NCBI GenBank assembly: GCA_049974865.1
Contig: JBNGCX010000004.1
Coordinates: 1 to 64,000 of the forward strand
Direction of reading: 5' to 3'
Source of the DNA: JAGSOU01 sp049974865
GTDB lineage: Bacteria > Pseudomonadota > Alphaproteobacteria > Rhodobacterales > Rhodobacteraceae
Length of the DNA: 64,000 bases
Program-made: the position numbers and the translations under genes
The notes under the pieces: model-generated
Database searches by the model: none
Told to the model about the DNA's origin: nothing
What the model saw: only the letters and a program-made list of their open reading frames with translations
Part shown: positions 1 to 11,133 of the stretch, piece by piece
How the letters are laid out: every line of letters starts with the position of its first letter
Numbering within the stretch: the first letter of the stretch is position 1

Positions 1-176
1 CGGATCTCGGCCACCTTGCCCGCCGCGGGGCTCGGCACCTCCAGCGTGGCCTTGTCGCTTTCCAGCTCGACCACCGGGTCCTCCTCGGCGATCATGTCGC
101 CGACCGAGACCAGGATGCTGACGACGGGGACGTCCGAGAAATCGCCGATATCGGGAACCTTGACTTCAATGCTCAT
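1..176 (-). CDS. aceF: Pyruvate dehydrogenase E2 (dihydrolipoamide acetyltransferase), N-terminal fragment
   Basis: Only the first 58 codons are in the window; the gene runs off the left edge. The visible part is a biotinyl/lipoyl domain starting MSIEVKVPDIGDF, with the lipoylation motif ESDKATLEVPSPAAG, so K42 is the expected lipoyl-lysine. The E2 core of the pyruvate dehydrogenase complex transfers acetyl groups from the E1 thiamine intermediate to CoA in the cytoplasm. It starts 26 bp downstream of aceE on the same strand and is surely co-transcribed with it. The catalytic domain cannot be seen, so assignment to pyruvate rather than another 2-oxo acid rests on the aceE neighbour. Confidence 0.9.
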   Translation of the reverse strand, partial: MSIEVKVPDIGDFSDVPVVSILVSVGDMIAEEDPVVELESDKATLEVPSPAAGKVAEI

Positions 177-202
177 GGATACTGTCTCCTCTCGCCCGCC
201 GG

Positions 203-2860
<2,658 letters not shown>

Positions 2861-2980
2861 CGTCACCTCCTCCTCGGGTTCTGGATCGGTTGCCGGGGCT
2901 TATAGTTTAAGGCTGAACTAAAATGCTAGGGCGCAAAATGCATGGCAGCCATGAATGGGCGCAAGCGCCTGTGCGGAGCC

Positions 2981-3026
2981 AAGAAAAACCCGGCCCTCCC
3001 GCCTGGAAACCGCGCGGGAGGGCCGG
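2981..3026 (-). terminator. Intrinsic terminator of the aminotransferase gene
   Basis: Read on the minus strand there is a 13-bp perfect GC stem (arms 3014-3026 and 2990-3002, sequence CCGGCCCTCCCGC on one arm), an 11-base loop, and then GTTTTTCTT. It lies 39 bp after the aminotransferase stop codon and insulates aceE from read-through. It is the strongest rho-independent terminator in the window. Confidence 0.88.
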
Positions 3027-3064
3027 AAAGTGTCCGGTGCTGAACTATTTGATTCGGGCCGGCG

Positions 3065-4228
3065 TCAAAGGCAATCGCGGATGCGGCTGATCGCCTTTTC
3101 GATGTTTTCCAGGCTGTTGGCATAGGAAAATCGCAGGTATCCCTCGCCCCAGGCGCCGAAGGAGGTCCCGGCGATGGTGGCCACGCCGGCCTCGTTCAGG
3201 AATTTGTCCTGCGCCTCGCGCGCGCTCAGCCCCGTGCCCTCGATATTGGGGAAGGCATAGAAGGCCCCGGCCGGATCCGCACAGCGCATGCCGGGAAGAT
3301 CGTTCAACGCTTGAACGATAAAGGAGCGGCGCTGGTCGAACTCTGCCACCATCGCCTCGACCGCGTCCTGCGGGCCGGTCAGCGCGGCGATGCCGGCATA
3401 TTGGGTGGCGGCGTTGACGCAGGAGTGGTCGTTGATGCACAGCCGGATGGCGTGATCGACCATGGCGTCGGGCCAGACCGCGTAGCCCAGCCGCCAGCCG
3501 GTCATGGCATAGGTCTTGGACCAGCCGTCGAGCATGATCAGCCGGTCGCGGATCTCGGGATACTGCAGCAGGCTGACATGGCTCCGCCCGCCATAGAGCA
3601 TCCGCGAATAGATCTCGTCGGACAGGATGGCGACGTCGGGATGCGCCTCCAGCCCCTTCACCAGCTTGTCGATCTCCGCCTTCGGGGTCACGCCGCCGGT
3701 GGGGTTGGCCGGGTTGTTGAGGATGATCAGCCTTGTGTTGGGCGTGATCTGGGCCAGCACCGCCTCGGCGTCGAAGGCAAAGCCGCTTTCCTCGGACAAC
3801 GCGATGGGCACCGGCGTCGCCCCGGAATAGCGGATCACGGATTCGTAGATCGGGAAGCCGGGGTTGGGATACATGATCTCGGCGCCGGGCTCGCCGAACA
3901 TCAGGACGGCGAAGAACATGGTGGGCTTGCCGCCGGGCACCACCACCACGTTGTCGGGGTTCACCTCGACCCCGTGGCGGGCGTTCAGATCGGCGGCCAC
4001 GGCCTCGCGCAGCGCGGGCAGGCCGTTGGCGGGGGTGTAGCCATGCGCGCCGTCGCGCAGCGCCTTCACCCCGGCCTCGACGATATGCTCGGGGGTGCGG
4101 AAATCGGGCTGGCCGATGCCGAGATTGATGATGTCGCGGCCCTCGGCGGCCAGCTTGTTGGCGCGGGCCAGAACCTCGAAGGCGGACTCGGTGCCGAGCC
4201 GGTGGATGGACGGGGCGAATTGCAGCAT
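3065..4228 (-). CDS. PLP-dependent class I aminotransferase
   Basis: 387 residues, full length for a fold-type I aspartate/aromatic aminotransferase. Visible family features are NPANPTGG (171-179), the pyridoxal-contacting DEIYS (204-208), and SKTYAMTGWRLGY with the Schiff-base lysine K238. It transfers an amino group between an amino acid and a 2-oxo acid in the cytoplasm. The substrate cannot be settled from sequence: the subgroup contains aspartate, aromatic and alanine aminotransferases. It appears monocistronic, with its own terminator downstream and a 62-bp gap to dtd upstream. Confidence 0.9.
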   Translation of the reverse strand: MLQFAPSIHRLGTESAFEVLARANKLAAEGRDIINLGIGQPDFRTPEHIVEAGVKALRDGAHGYTPANGLPALREAVAADLNARHGVEVNPDNVVVVPGGKPTMFFAVLMFGEPGAEIMYPNPGFPIYESVIRYSGATPVPIALSEESGFAFDAEAVLAQITPNTRLIILNNPANPTGGVTPKAEIDKLVKGLEAHPDVAILSDEIYSRMLYGGRSHVSLLQYPEIRDRLIMLDGWSKTYAMTGWRLGYAVWPDAMVDHAIRLCINDHSCVNAATQYAGIAALTGPQDAVEAMVAEFDQRRSFIVQALNDLPGMRCADPAGAFYAFPNIEGTGLSAREAQDKFLNEAGVATIAGTSFGAWGEGYLRFSYANSLENIEKAISRIRDCL

Positions 4229-4290
4229 GTGAACCTCCCTGGAACTCGCCTCCGCCTAGCAGAAAGCGGCGGGCGTGGGAACTGCGCCGC

Positions 4291-4728
4291 TCAGACCTCC
4301 ATCCAGATCGTCACCGGCCCGTCATTGACCAGCGAGACCTTCATGTCCGCGCCGAAGCGGCCGGTTTCGGTGGCGATTCCCTCGGCGTGCATCCGCTCGG
4401 CGAAATATTCGTACAGGCGCTCCCCCTCGGCCGGCGGCGCGGCGGTGGAGAAGCCTGGGCGGTTGCCGCGCGAGGTGTCGGCGGCCAGCGTGAACTGGCT
4501 GACCACCAGGGCCGAGCCGCCGATATCGCGGACCGAGCGGTTCATCTTGCCCGCCTCGTCCGGGAAAATGCGCAGCTTGGCGATCTTGGCGGCCAACTGG
4601 TCGGCCTGCGCCTCAGTATCGCCCTGCATGGCGCAGACCAGGATCAGCAGGCCCGGCCCGCTCTGTCCGATCACCTCGCCGTCGACGCGGACGGCGGCCT
4701 CGCTCACCCGTTGCAGCAATGCTCTCAT
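4291..4728 (-). CDS. dtd: D-aminoacyl-tRNA deacylase
   Basis: 145 residues, the standard Dtd length. It hydrolyses D-aminoacyl-tRNA (and Gly-tRNA(Ala)) so that mischarged tRNAs are recycled. The two active-site signatures are intact: SQFTLAAD near residue 77 and the C-terminal NDGPVT containing the cis-Gly-Pro dipeptide that gives chiral selectivity. The start ATG at 4728 overlaps the stop of the upstream sugar kinase by four bases (ATGA), so the two are translationally coupled. The reading frame stays open far upstream of 4728, but MRALLQRVSEA is the conserved family N-terminus. Confidence 0.96.
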   Translation of the reverse strand: MRALLQRVSEAAVRVDGEVIGQSGPGLLILVCAMQGDTEAQADQLAAKIAKLRIFPDEAGKMNRSVRDIGGSALVVSQFTLAADTSRGNRPGFSTAAPPAEGERLYEYFAERMHAEGIATETGRFGADMKVSLVNDGPVTIWMEV

Positions 4729-5645
4729 CTCAGGTCCTCTCTGCGGGGCGCGGCGGCGCCCTGTTGCGTCACGGAATAGGCGGCGGCACGCTGGGCGAAA
4801 TCCAGCACATCGCGCAGCCTGTCCTGGTCCATCTCGGCCAGCGCCGGTTTGGCCAGCGCCCCGGCGTCGCGCAGCGCGGTCAGCGCCGCCGCGTTGAACA
4901 CGTCGCCTGCGCCCACGGTGTCGATGACCGGCACCCGCCGCGCGGGGGCCGAGACCTTGCCGCGCGCGGTGAAGGCGGTGGCCCCGCGCGCGCCCTCGGT
5001 CAGCAGCACCAGCTTCGGGCCCCGGGCGAGCAGGCCGCGGGCCTGTTCGGCCGGGTCGCCATCGCCCAGCAGCCAGCGCAGGTCCTCGTCCGACAGTTTC
5101 ACGATATCGGCCAGCGCGATCATGCGGTCGAGGCGCATGCGGTAGGCGGCGTCCTGCGCGATCAGGGCGGGGCGAATATTGGGGTCGAGCAGGGTCACGC
5201 GCGGACCGGCACGTGCCATCAGCGCCTCGTAGGCGGCGCCGCAGGGCTCCTCGGCCAGCGAGATGCCGCCGAAGAGCAGCGCCTCCACCCCCTCGGGCAG
5301 GGCGGGCAGATCCTGCGGACCGACCATCCGCCCGGCGCTGCCTTCGTCGTAGAACGCGTAGCAGGGTTGGCCCCCGACAAGCTGCACGAAGGCCAGCGCC
5401 GTGGGCCGGGCCGAGCGCGGCGCGAGCCGCGTGTCCACGCCGGCCGCCTCCAGCGCCGCGGCGAGCTTCCGGCCGAAAAGGTCCTCGGAAAGGCCGGCGA
5501 ACAGCCCCGCCGGCGTGCCCAGCCGCGCCAGCGCCGCCGCGCTGTTGTAGGCCGCGCCGCCGGGGCAGGGCGCAAAGGCCTGCCCGCCCACGCGCGTCTT
5601 GGCGGGCAGCATGTCGATCAACGCTTCGCCGCAACACAGGATCAT
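4725..5645 (-). CDS. PfkB-family carbohydrate kinase (fructokinase-like)
   Basis: 306 residues. PfkB/ribokinase-fold kinases phosphorylate sugars or nucleosides with ATP. The N-terminal glycine-rich substrate motif GGAAYNSAAALARLG (29-43) and the C-terminal DTVGAGDVFNAA (242-253), with catalytic base D248 and the anion hole GAGD, are both present. The length and NVALARLG-like signature are closest to fructokinases, but ribokinase-type specificity for another sugar is possible. Upstream is a 124-bp divergent promoter region shared with the hsp20 gene; downstream it is coupled to dtd. Confidence 0.88.
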   Translation of the reverse strand: MILCCGEALIDMLPAKTRVGGQAFAPCPGGAAYNSAAALARLGTPAGLFAGLSEDLFGRKLAAALEAAGVDTRLAPRSARPTALAFVQLVGGQPCYAFYDEGSAGRMVGPQDLPALPEGVEALLFGGISLAEEPCGAAYEALMARAGPRVTLLDPNIRPALIAQDAAYRMRLDRMIALADIVKLSDEDLRWLLGDGDPAEQARGLLARGPKLVLLTEGARGATAFTARGKVSAPARRVPVIDTVGAGDVFNAAALTALRDAGALAKPALAEMDQDRLRDVLDFAQRAAAYSVTQQGAAAPRREDLR

Positions 5646-5703
5646 GGGGCCTCCGGGTCTCTGTCCCCCTTGGTAGCGCCGCCACGGCGGCGGGGCAATC
5701 GGG

Positions 5704-5719
5704 CTTGACCTGCGTCAAG
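5704..5719. promoter_or_regulatory. FNR/Dnr-type palindrome between pfkB and hsp20
   Basis: CTTGAC-CTGC-GTCAAG, a perfect 6-bp inverted repeat with a 4-bp spacer. Its core TTGAC-N4-GTCAA fits the alphaproteobacterial FNR/Dnr half-site pattern TTGAY-N4-RTCAA. It is 51 bp upstream of the hsp20 start and 59 bp from the kinase start, in a position to control either. Binding is inferred from the motif only. Confidence 0.5.
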
Positions 5720-5769
5720 GACAGGCGCGGGCCCACGCCACAGTCTGCCCGGGAACAAGGAGGTCCGAA

Positions 5770-6186
5770 ATGGTCGAGAAATCCCATACCAGCGGCTTCT
5801 GGCCGTCGATCTACGAACCGCTGCGCAGCGCCGCCGGGCGTCTGGCCGATTTCTTCGCGCCGCCCTCGGAGGCGAAGGTGGGCGAGGCCGGCTACGTGAT
5901 CCGGGTCGAGCTGCCGGGCGTGGCCGAGGACGATGTCGAGGTCACGGTCGATGACGGCGTGATCACCGTGACCGGCGAGAAGCGGGTCGCGCGCGAGGAA
6001 GAGGACGACAGCTGGTATTTCAGCGAGCTGCAATACGGCGCCTTCTCGCGCAGCTTCCGCCTGCCGCCCGAGGCCGATCCCGACCAGATCCGGGCCGACC
6101 TGAAGGACGGCGTCCTGGCGATCACGGTGGGCAAGCGGGCGCCGGCGAAGGCGCGCGGCGCGCGCATCCCCGTGGGCCGGGGCTGA
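5770..6186 (+). CDS. Hsp20/alpha-crystallin small heat-shock protein
   Basis: 138 residues. Small heat-shock proteins are ATP-independent holdases that bind unfolding proteins in the cytoplasm. The alpha-crystallin domain covers roughly residues 33-130, with VIRVELPGVAEDDVEVTVDDGVITVTGEKR as two successive strands, and DLKDGVLAITVGKR near the C-terminus. A strong AAGGAGG precedes the ATG. The C-terminal I-x-I/V motif typical of oligomer assembly appears as RIPVGRG. The promoter contains an FNR-like palindrome, suggesting control by oxygen or NO rather than, or besides, heat. Confidence 0.93.
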   Translation: MVEKSHTSGFWPSIYEPLRSAAGRLADFFAPPSEAKVGEAGYVIRVELPGVAEDDVEVTVDDGVITVTGEKRVAREEEDDSWYFSELQYGAFSRSFRLPPEADPDQIRADLKDGVLAITVGKRAPAKARGARIPVGRG

Positions 6187-6208
6187 CCCCGCCCGGGGCG
6201 GCGCGGCC

Positions 6209-7318
6209 TCACTGCTGGTTCTGCGCGACCAGATAGCCGATGCCCGCCGCCACGATCGCCCCCAGCACCACGGCGACGGCGATCTTCCAGGTCGACCAGG
6301 GGCGCTCGCCCTGCACGCGCCCGGTGCGGCCGTTGACCACGAAACGGTAGGTCTTGCCGCGGTACTTGTAGGCGGCCAGCCAGACCGGCAGCAGGATATG
6401 CTTGAAGGTCACGTCGGACACGACGGTGTCGAGGCGATGGATGCGCTGCCGGTCGCCGCCGATGTCGAATTTCACGTCGCGCTCGATTACCCGGTCCATG
6501 TGGCGGCGGGCCTGGTCATAGCCCTCGTCCAGTTCCACCGTGTACCCTTCGGCCCGAAAGCCGGCGAGGTATTCGGGGGCGTAGGGCTCCAGCGCGGCGA
6601 GGTCCCAGGGCTCCAGCGCGTCGGTGTAGCGCTTGGGCAGCGAACGCGTGGCCAGCACCAGCACGTCGTCGAAGAACCGCGCCACGTGGCCCGCGGCCGG
6701 GCTCCAGCGGATGCGGGGTTCGCGGACGGTTTCGGTCTTGCCGTTCCGGGTGACGGTGCGGGTGACGTAGTAGACGGTGCCGCGCTCGCCCCGGTAATCG
6801 GTCTCGGTATCGGCGTCGAAGGTCCAGTAGGGCACGTAGATGCCCTGCATCCGGCGCCCCTTGCGGGCATAGTCCTGCAGCCCGTTCGGGGCGAACCAGA
6901 GCTTGCCCAGCCATCGCGTCATCGCGTCGCGTGCCTCGCGTTCGTTCAGCGCGAAGGGCAGCAGGCCCTTGGGCTTGATATGCCGGTGCGTGCCCGTGTC
7001 GGTGACCACGGGTGTGGCGCAGAACGGGCATTCGCCCGCGTGGGTGTCGGCATCGATCTCGACCTGCGCGCCGCAATTGGGGCATTTCAGGACGCGGGTT
7101 TCCTCGATCTCGGCCTCGGGGAGCTGTGCCATCAGCGCGGCGCGGAAGTCGAGTTCGCGGATGGCGCCGGGATGGCGGGCGGTCTCGACCGGCTCCGTGT
7201 GGCCGCAATGGTCACAGGTCAGCTGCCCCGCCGCGGGGTCGAAGCGCAGGTCGGCGCCACATTGCACGCAGGGGAAGCGGTGCTCGGCGGGGGGCGCGGG
7301 CGGCTGGGGGTCGGCCAT
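6209..7318 (-). CDS. Zinc-ribbon protein with C-terminal membrane anchor
   Basis: 369 residues. Two zinc ribbons are visible: CVQC...CDHC near the N-terminus and CPNC...CPFC around residues 75-100. A middle beta-rich region has no motif I recognise, and a single C-terminal transmembrane helix (WKIAVAVVLGAIVAAGIGYLV) is followed by a short tail. No enzymatic residues are evident. Homologues are commonly annotated as TFIIB-type zinc-ribbon or, misleadingly, 'primosomal protein N' proteins. It lies directly downstream of the SPFH gene on the same strand, a recurrent pairing that suggests it works with the SPFH scaffold at the membrane. I chose the ATG at 7318, ten bases after GGAGG; the in-frame ATG at 7327 is too close to it. 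Confidence 0.8.
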   Translation of the reverse strand: MADPQPPAPPAEHRFPCVQCGADLRFDPAAGQLTCDHCGHTEPVETARHPGAIRELDFRAALMAQLPEAEIEETRVLKCPNCGAQVEIDADTHAGECPFCATPVVTDTGTHRHIKPKGLLPFALNEREARDAMTRWLGKLWFAPNGLQDYARKGRRMQGIYVPYWTFDADTETDYRGERGTVYYVTRTVTRNGKTETVREPRIRWSPAAGHVARFFDDVLVLATRSLPKRYTDALEPWDLAALEPYAPEYLAGFRAEGYTVELDEGYDQARRHMDRVIERDVKFDIGGDRQRIHRLDTVVSDVTFKHILLPVWLAAYKYRGKTYRFVVNGRTGRVQGERPWSTWKIAVAVVLGAIVAAGIGYLVAQNQQ

Positions 7319-7327
7319 GACTTTCAT

Positions 7328-7363
7328 GCCTCCGGCGGGAGTGTTTCTGCCAAGAAGAAGGGG
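7328..7363 (+). repeat. Dispersed intergenic repeat, short copy
   Basis: GCCTCCGGCGGGAGTGTTT...CCAAGAAGAAGGGG, filling the gap between the SPFH stop and the zinc-ribbon start. It matches the 3' end of the longer copies at 20555, 30226 and 42787, with the shared core GGCGGGRRTRTTT and the tail AGAAGAAGG. Confidence 0.65.
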
Positions 7364-7364
7364 C

Positions 7365-8483
7365 TCAGGCGCCGGGCGGCGGCGGCGGCAGGATGGTGAA
7401 AAGCTGGGCCAGCTCGGCCACGTCCTCGGCCCGCATCCAGCCGTCCTGGCCGGGCGTCCAGACATAGGTTTCGCGGGTCAGTTCGCCCGCGCCGGCCATG
7501 CGCCCCAGGTCTGCCTTGGAGAACGGGCCCTTCGTCTCGCCCTTTTCGGCCAGGTGCCAGACATGTTCGACCGGCGGGGGCGGCGGGGCGACGGGGCGGG
7601 TGGCCTGCGAGGCGGGCACCGGGCCCCAGGGGCCCTGCTGCGCCATCTGGCCGGCCATGGCCATGCCCATCCCGGCGCCCAGGCCCGCGGCCATGCCGCC
7701 GCCCGCGGGGTTCTGCGCCGCCGCGGTCATCGCCTCGGCCGCCGAATACTGGGTGAACTTGCCCAGGTCGCCCGCCAGCCCCATCGAGGTGCGCTTGTCC
7801 AGCGCGGCCTCGACCGCGGGGGGCAGCGAGATGTTCTCGATTTAGAATTCGGGCATGGTCAGGCCGTAATTCTCCAGCGTCACCGAGACCTCGGTCGCCA
7901 CCAGCTTGCCCAGGTCGGCGGTATTGGCGGCCATGTCCAGCACCGGGATCGCGGAGGAGGCGATGACGCGGGAAAACTCCTGCACGATGATGTTGCGGAT
8001 CTGGAAGCTGATCTCGTCCATCGTGAACTCGCCGTCGGTACCCACGATCTCGGTCAGGAAGCGGGCCGGCTCGGTCACCCGCACGCTGTAGGTGCCGAAG
8101 GCGCGGATGCGCGTGGGGCCGAATTCGGGGTCGCGCAGCATGATCGGGTTCTTGGTGCCCCATTTCAGATCGTTGAAGCGGGTGGTGTTGACGAAGTAGA
8201 TTTCCGACTTGAAGGGCGATTTGAAGCCGTGATCCCAGTGCTGCAGCGTGGTCAGCACCGGCATGTTGTTGGTCTCCAGCATGTAGAGGCCGGGGGTGAA
8301 GACATCGGCGATCTGGCCTTCGTGGACGAAGACCGCCGCCTGCCCCTCGCGCACGGTCAGCTTGGCGCCGTACTTGATCTCGTGGCCTTCGCGCTCGAAC
8401 CGCCAGACCATGGTGTCGCGGGTGTCGTCCACCCAGTGAATGACGTCGATGAATTCGCCGGAAAGAAAATCGAAAATACCCAT
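7365..8483 (-). pseudogene. SPFH-domain protein with C-terminal GYF_2 domain, interrupted by an in-frame TAA
   Basis: The N-terminal part (8483-7842, 213 residues, starting MGIFDFLSGEFIDV) is an SPFH/band-7 domain of the membrane-scaffold type. An in-frame TAA at 7842-7844 ends it after LTMPEF, but the same frame continues without a break for 158 residues: IENISLPPAVEAALDKRTSMG, then an Ala/Gly/Met-rich low-complexity stretch, then a GYF_2 (DUF4339) domain, WHLAEKGETKGPFSKADLG...VWTPGQDGWMRAED. In this family the residue here is normally aromatic (F/Y-IENISLP), so one TAY-to-TAA change explains the break. It could be a true nonsense mutation, a sequencing error, or stop-codon read-through. 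If read through, the product would be about 372 residues. Confidence 0.82.
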
Positions 8484-8622
8484 CGGGGCCCCCAATCTGT
8501 AATCCTGCCGCGAATATATCCGTTCGCGTGTGGTGACGCTACGCCGCAGAAGAGCATTTGGCATGCTCGCGCAGAGCGTGTAAAGCTTTCGTCATTGGGG
8601 ATGAAGGACTGTGAGGTATCAC

Positions 8623-8919
8623 ATGAAGCTGGAGGCCATTGACGGGCTGTCCGAGCGGCAGATGCGGGCTATGTTGAAATCGATTTTCAGCACGGTGAGG
8701 GAGATGGCCTTTTGCGCCGGGCCCCGGCACGAGCTGAACGTCTTCCTGCTCGAGACGATGCACGAGGCCGGCGTGCTGGAACCGCCGGCATCGCTTGAGC
8801 ATCTGATGCACGACCTGGGGATCACCAAGGCGCGCGCCAAGAGCCTGATGTTCGACCTGCAGCTGCGCGCCGCCCGGCAGGACGAAGAGGTCGAGGTGCT
8901 TTTCGAGGAGGCGGGCTAG
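8623..8919 (+). CDS. Orphan small protein of unknown function
   Basis: 98 residues with no family I recognise. It starts MKLEAIDGLSERQMRAMLKSIF and ends with an acidic tail, EEVEVLFEEAG. The segment LEHLMHDLGITKARAKSLMFDLQLR resembles a helix-turn-helix, so a small DNA-binding or adaptor role is conceivable but unproven. It has no signal peptide or membrane segment. It is the only plus-strand gene between the SPFH and telA clusters. I chose the ATG at 8623, six bases after GAGG; an in-frame GTG at 8611 is possible. The 139-bp gap to the SPFH start holds divergent promoters. Confidence 0.7.
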   Translation: MKLEAIDGLSERQMRAMLKSIFSTVREMAFCAGPRHELNVFLLETMHEAGVLEPPASLEHLMHDLGITKARAKSLMFDLQLRAARQDEEVEVLFEEAG

Positions 8920-8969
8920 CGTCCGTCGCCGGGCGATGCGCCTTCTTCGCCGTTCGGCGGGCCGGGCTT

Positions 8970-9902
8970 CTAGCTGGGACCGCCGGCCAGTTCGGTGGCG
9001 ATCTCCTGCACGACCGGGCGCGCCTCCCCGGGGGACATGCCGGTCTTGAGCCGCGGGTCGTAGAGGATCTTTAGAAGCAGTTCGTCGTGCTCGGTCAGCA
9101 GCGCGAATTCCTCGTCGTCGTTGAAGATCGAGGGCCGCGCGGCCGGGCTGTCATTGGCCAGCCCCATGCCCTGGGCCAATTCCTCGTGGATGCAGGATAG
9201 GCGCATCAGGTCGGGGTGTTCGCCGCGGATCACCGCGACCGCCCGGGAATAATTGGAGGAGTTGCCGCGCGAGAAGGCGAAGACCAGGCAGAAGGTCGAG
9301 CGCGGCATGTTCACGATGGCGTTGAGCGCGGTCGAGTCGATCCCCGGCTCGAGTTGGCGCAGGCGCGGGCCAAAGGCCCGCCGCTCGTCCTCGTGCAGCA
9401 CGAGGACGTGGAAATTGGCCTGTTCCGGGCGGCTCATTGTGATCGGCAGGCTGGTCAGCCGCGACAGGCGGCGCGCGTAGGAGGCGATATTGGCGCTGTC
9501 CTCGCGGCGCTGGGCCTGGGGGATGCTGTCGCCGAAGATCAGGCCCAGGCGGATGGGCTGTTCCCAGCGGCGCAGGCGGCTGGGGGTGGGGCGCGCGATC
9601 AGCATGCCGCCATGGCTGACATATTCGTCGTAGAGCGCGATATGCACGAAATTGTCGACCAGGTTCCGGGTCGTGAAGGGCACATCCGGCCCGCCGCCGT
9701 CGCGCCGCATCAGGCCGCGGGCGACGAGGTCGGCCTGCACCCGGGCGAAATGGCGTGCGATGGCCTTGCTTTCCTCCGACTGCTCGGCCGGGCCCAGCGC
9801 GGCGGGGCGCGCGGGCGGCGCCGGCACCGGCTGAACCGGCGCCAGCACATCACAGGCGGCCAGGCCGAGCAGGGCCAGGGCCGCGAAAAGGGGCGCGCGC
9901 AT
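8970..9902 (-). CDS. DUF2927 lipoprotein
   Basis: 310 residues. An N-terminal lipoprotein signal with lipobox LGLAAC predicts lipidation at C17 and an outer- or inner-membrane-anchored periplasmic protein. The DUF2927 region covers the remainder, including CLVFAFSRGNSSNYSRAVAVIRGEHPD and IHEELAQGMGLAND...FNDDEEFALLTEHDELLLKILYDPRL. The H-E-E-L-A-Q segment resembles a metallopeptidase helix but lacks the second zinc histidine in the canonical place, so enzymatic activity is uncertain. It follows telA on the same strand with a 26-bp gap and is likely in one operon with telA and xpaC. Confidence 0.85.
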   Translation of the reverse strand: MRAPLFAALALLGLAACDVLAPVQPVPAPPARPAALGPAEQSEESKAIARHFARVQADLVARGLMRRDGGGPDVPFTTRNLVDNFVHIALYDEYVSHGGMLIARPTPSRLRRWEQPIRLGLIFGDSIPQAQRREDSANIASYARRLSRLTSLPITMSRPEQANFHVLVLHEDERRAFGPRLRQLEPGIDSTALNAIVNMPRSTFCLVFAFSRGNSSNYSRAVAVIRGEHPDLMRLSCIHEELAQGMGLANDSPAARPSIFNDDEEFALLTEHDELLLKILYDPRLKTGMSPGEARPVVQEIATELAGGPS

Positions 9903-9928
9903 ACCTATGGTTGCCTCCGGGGCATGGA

Positions 9929-11119
9929 TCAGGACGGCACGGACGTGCCGGCGGTGTCCCCGGTCTTATCGCCGCGGGCCTTGGCCGCGGCAAGGGTCTC
10001 GCGCAACTCGGCCTCCATCTTCTTCAATTCCTCCTCGGCGGCGGCGCGCCTGGCCTTGCCCTCGTCGGCGATCTTCAGGCTTTCCTCGATGGTGGCGATC
10101 AGGGTCGCGTTGGCCGATTTCACCGCCTCGATGTCGAAGACGCCCCGCTCCATCTCTTCGCGCACGGCGCGGTTGGCCTGCTGCAGGTTCTCGGCATTGG
10201 CGGTCAGCAACTCGTTGGTCAGGTCCGCCGCGCCCCGCACAGCCGCCGCCGCCTCGCGCGAGCGCTGGATGGTCACCGCCTGCGCCAGCTGGGTTTCCCA
10301 GAGCGGCACCGTGTTGACCAGGGTGGAGTTGATCTTGGTGACCAGCGACTTGTCGTTTTCCTGCACCAGCCGGATCGAGGGCAGCGACTGCATGGTCACC
10401 TGGCGGGTGAGCTTGAGGTCGTGGATGCGGCGCTCCAGGTCGTCGCGGGCGGCGCGCAGGTCGCGCAGCTCCTGCGCCTTGAGGACCTTCTCGTTCTCGG
10501 CCGCGGCCTCCGCCTCGGCCGCCTTGGCGGGGATGGTCTGTTCGTCCAGTTCCTTCAGCTTCTCTTCGCCGGCGACGATGTAGAGCGCCAGCTCGTCGTA
10601 GAAGTCCAGCGTCTTGCCGTAGAGCTTGTCCAGCGACTTGATGTCCTTCAGCAGCTTGTGCTCGTGGCCCAGTAGGTCGTCGGTGATCTTGTCGATCTGG
10701 AGCTGCACACCCTCGTAGCGCGCGATGAACTTGGCGAAGGGCGCGGTGCGGCCCAGCAGCTTTTCCCACCAGCTCAGCTTGCGCCGCACGTCGAGCTCGG
10801 AAACCGAGAAGCCGCGGATGGTGGTGACGATGTTCTGCAGGCTGTCGCCCGCCGGGCCCACGTCCTTGTTGCGCACGTCGGTCAGCATGGCCTGGCTGAT
10901 CTCCTGCAACTCCCCCTGCGCGGCGGAACCGAAGGAGATGATCGATTGCGTGTTGCCGATGTCGATCTCGTTCATACGGCTGCGGATGCCCTCGGCCACA
11001 GGCGCCTCGGCGGCCTCGAGCGGCACCATCTCGCCGGCGGGTTCGGGCAGGGCGGCGGCGGTCACCTCTTCGATCTCGGCGAGTTCCTTTTCGGCTTTCT
11101 GACGAATGCTCTCTGACAT
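9929..11119 (-). CDS. TelA/KlaA-family toxic anion resistance protein
   Basis: 396 residues, typical of the TelA family first linked to tellurite resistance. Largely alpha-helical with long coiled-coil segments (about 190-250 and 320-385). Characteristic stretches are DIGNTQSIISFGSAAQGELQEIS and GDSLQNIVTTIRGF near residues 50-110. It has no signal peptide or membrane helix, so it is cytoplasmic, perhaps membrane-associated through its partners. It lies 14 bp after xpaC. The xpaC-telA pair is conserved in many bacteria and belongs to Ter-type stress-response neighbourhoods. Its biochemical activity is not known. Confidence 0.92.
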   Translation of the reverse strand: MSESIRQKAEKELAEIEEVTAAALPEPAGEMVPLEAAEAPVAEGIRSRMNEIDIGNTQSIISFGSAAQGELQEISQAMLTDVRNKDVGPAGDSLQNIVTTIRGFSVSELDVRRKLSWWEKLLGRTAPFAKFIARYEGVQLQIDKITDDLLGHEHKLLKDIKSLDKLYGKTLDFYDELALYIVAGEEKLKELDEQTIPAKAAEAEAAAENEKVLKAQELRDLRAARDDLERRIHDLKLTRQVTMQSLPSIRLVQENDKSLVTKINSTLVNTVPLWETQLAQAVTIQRSREAAAAVRGAADLTNELLTANAENLQQANRAVREEMERGVFDIEAVKSANATLIATIEESLKIADEGKARRAAAEEELKKMEAELRETLAAAKARGDKTGDTAGTSVPS

Positions 11120-11133
11120 GACTTTTTCTCCAA

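Noticed and set aside
4291..6033. A 580-codon single protein fused to Dtd
   Set aside because: The 5' two thirds are out of frame with the true sugar kinase; Dtd begins at 4728 with its conserved N-terminus.
7365..7784. A separate 139-residue gene downstream of the SPFH stop
   Set aside because: Its frame is continuous with the SPFH gene and the residues before its first ATG (IENISLPP...DKRTSMG) are typical SPFH sequence, so it is the tail of the same gene rather than an independent one.
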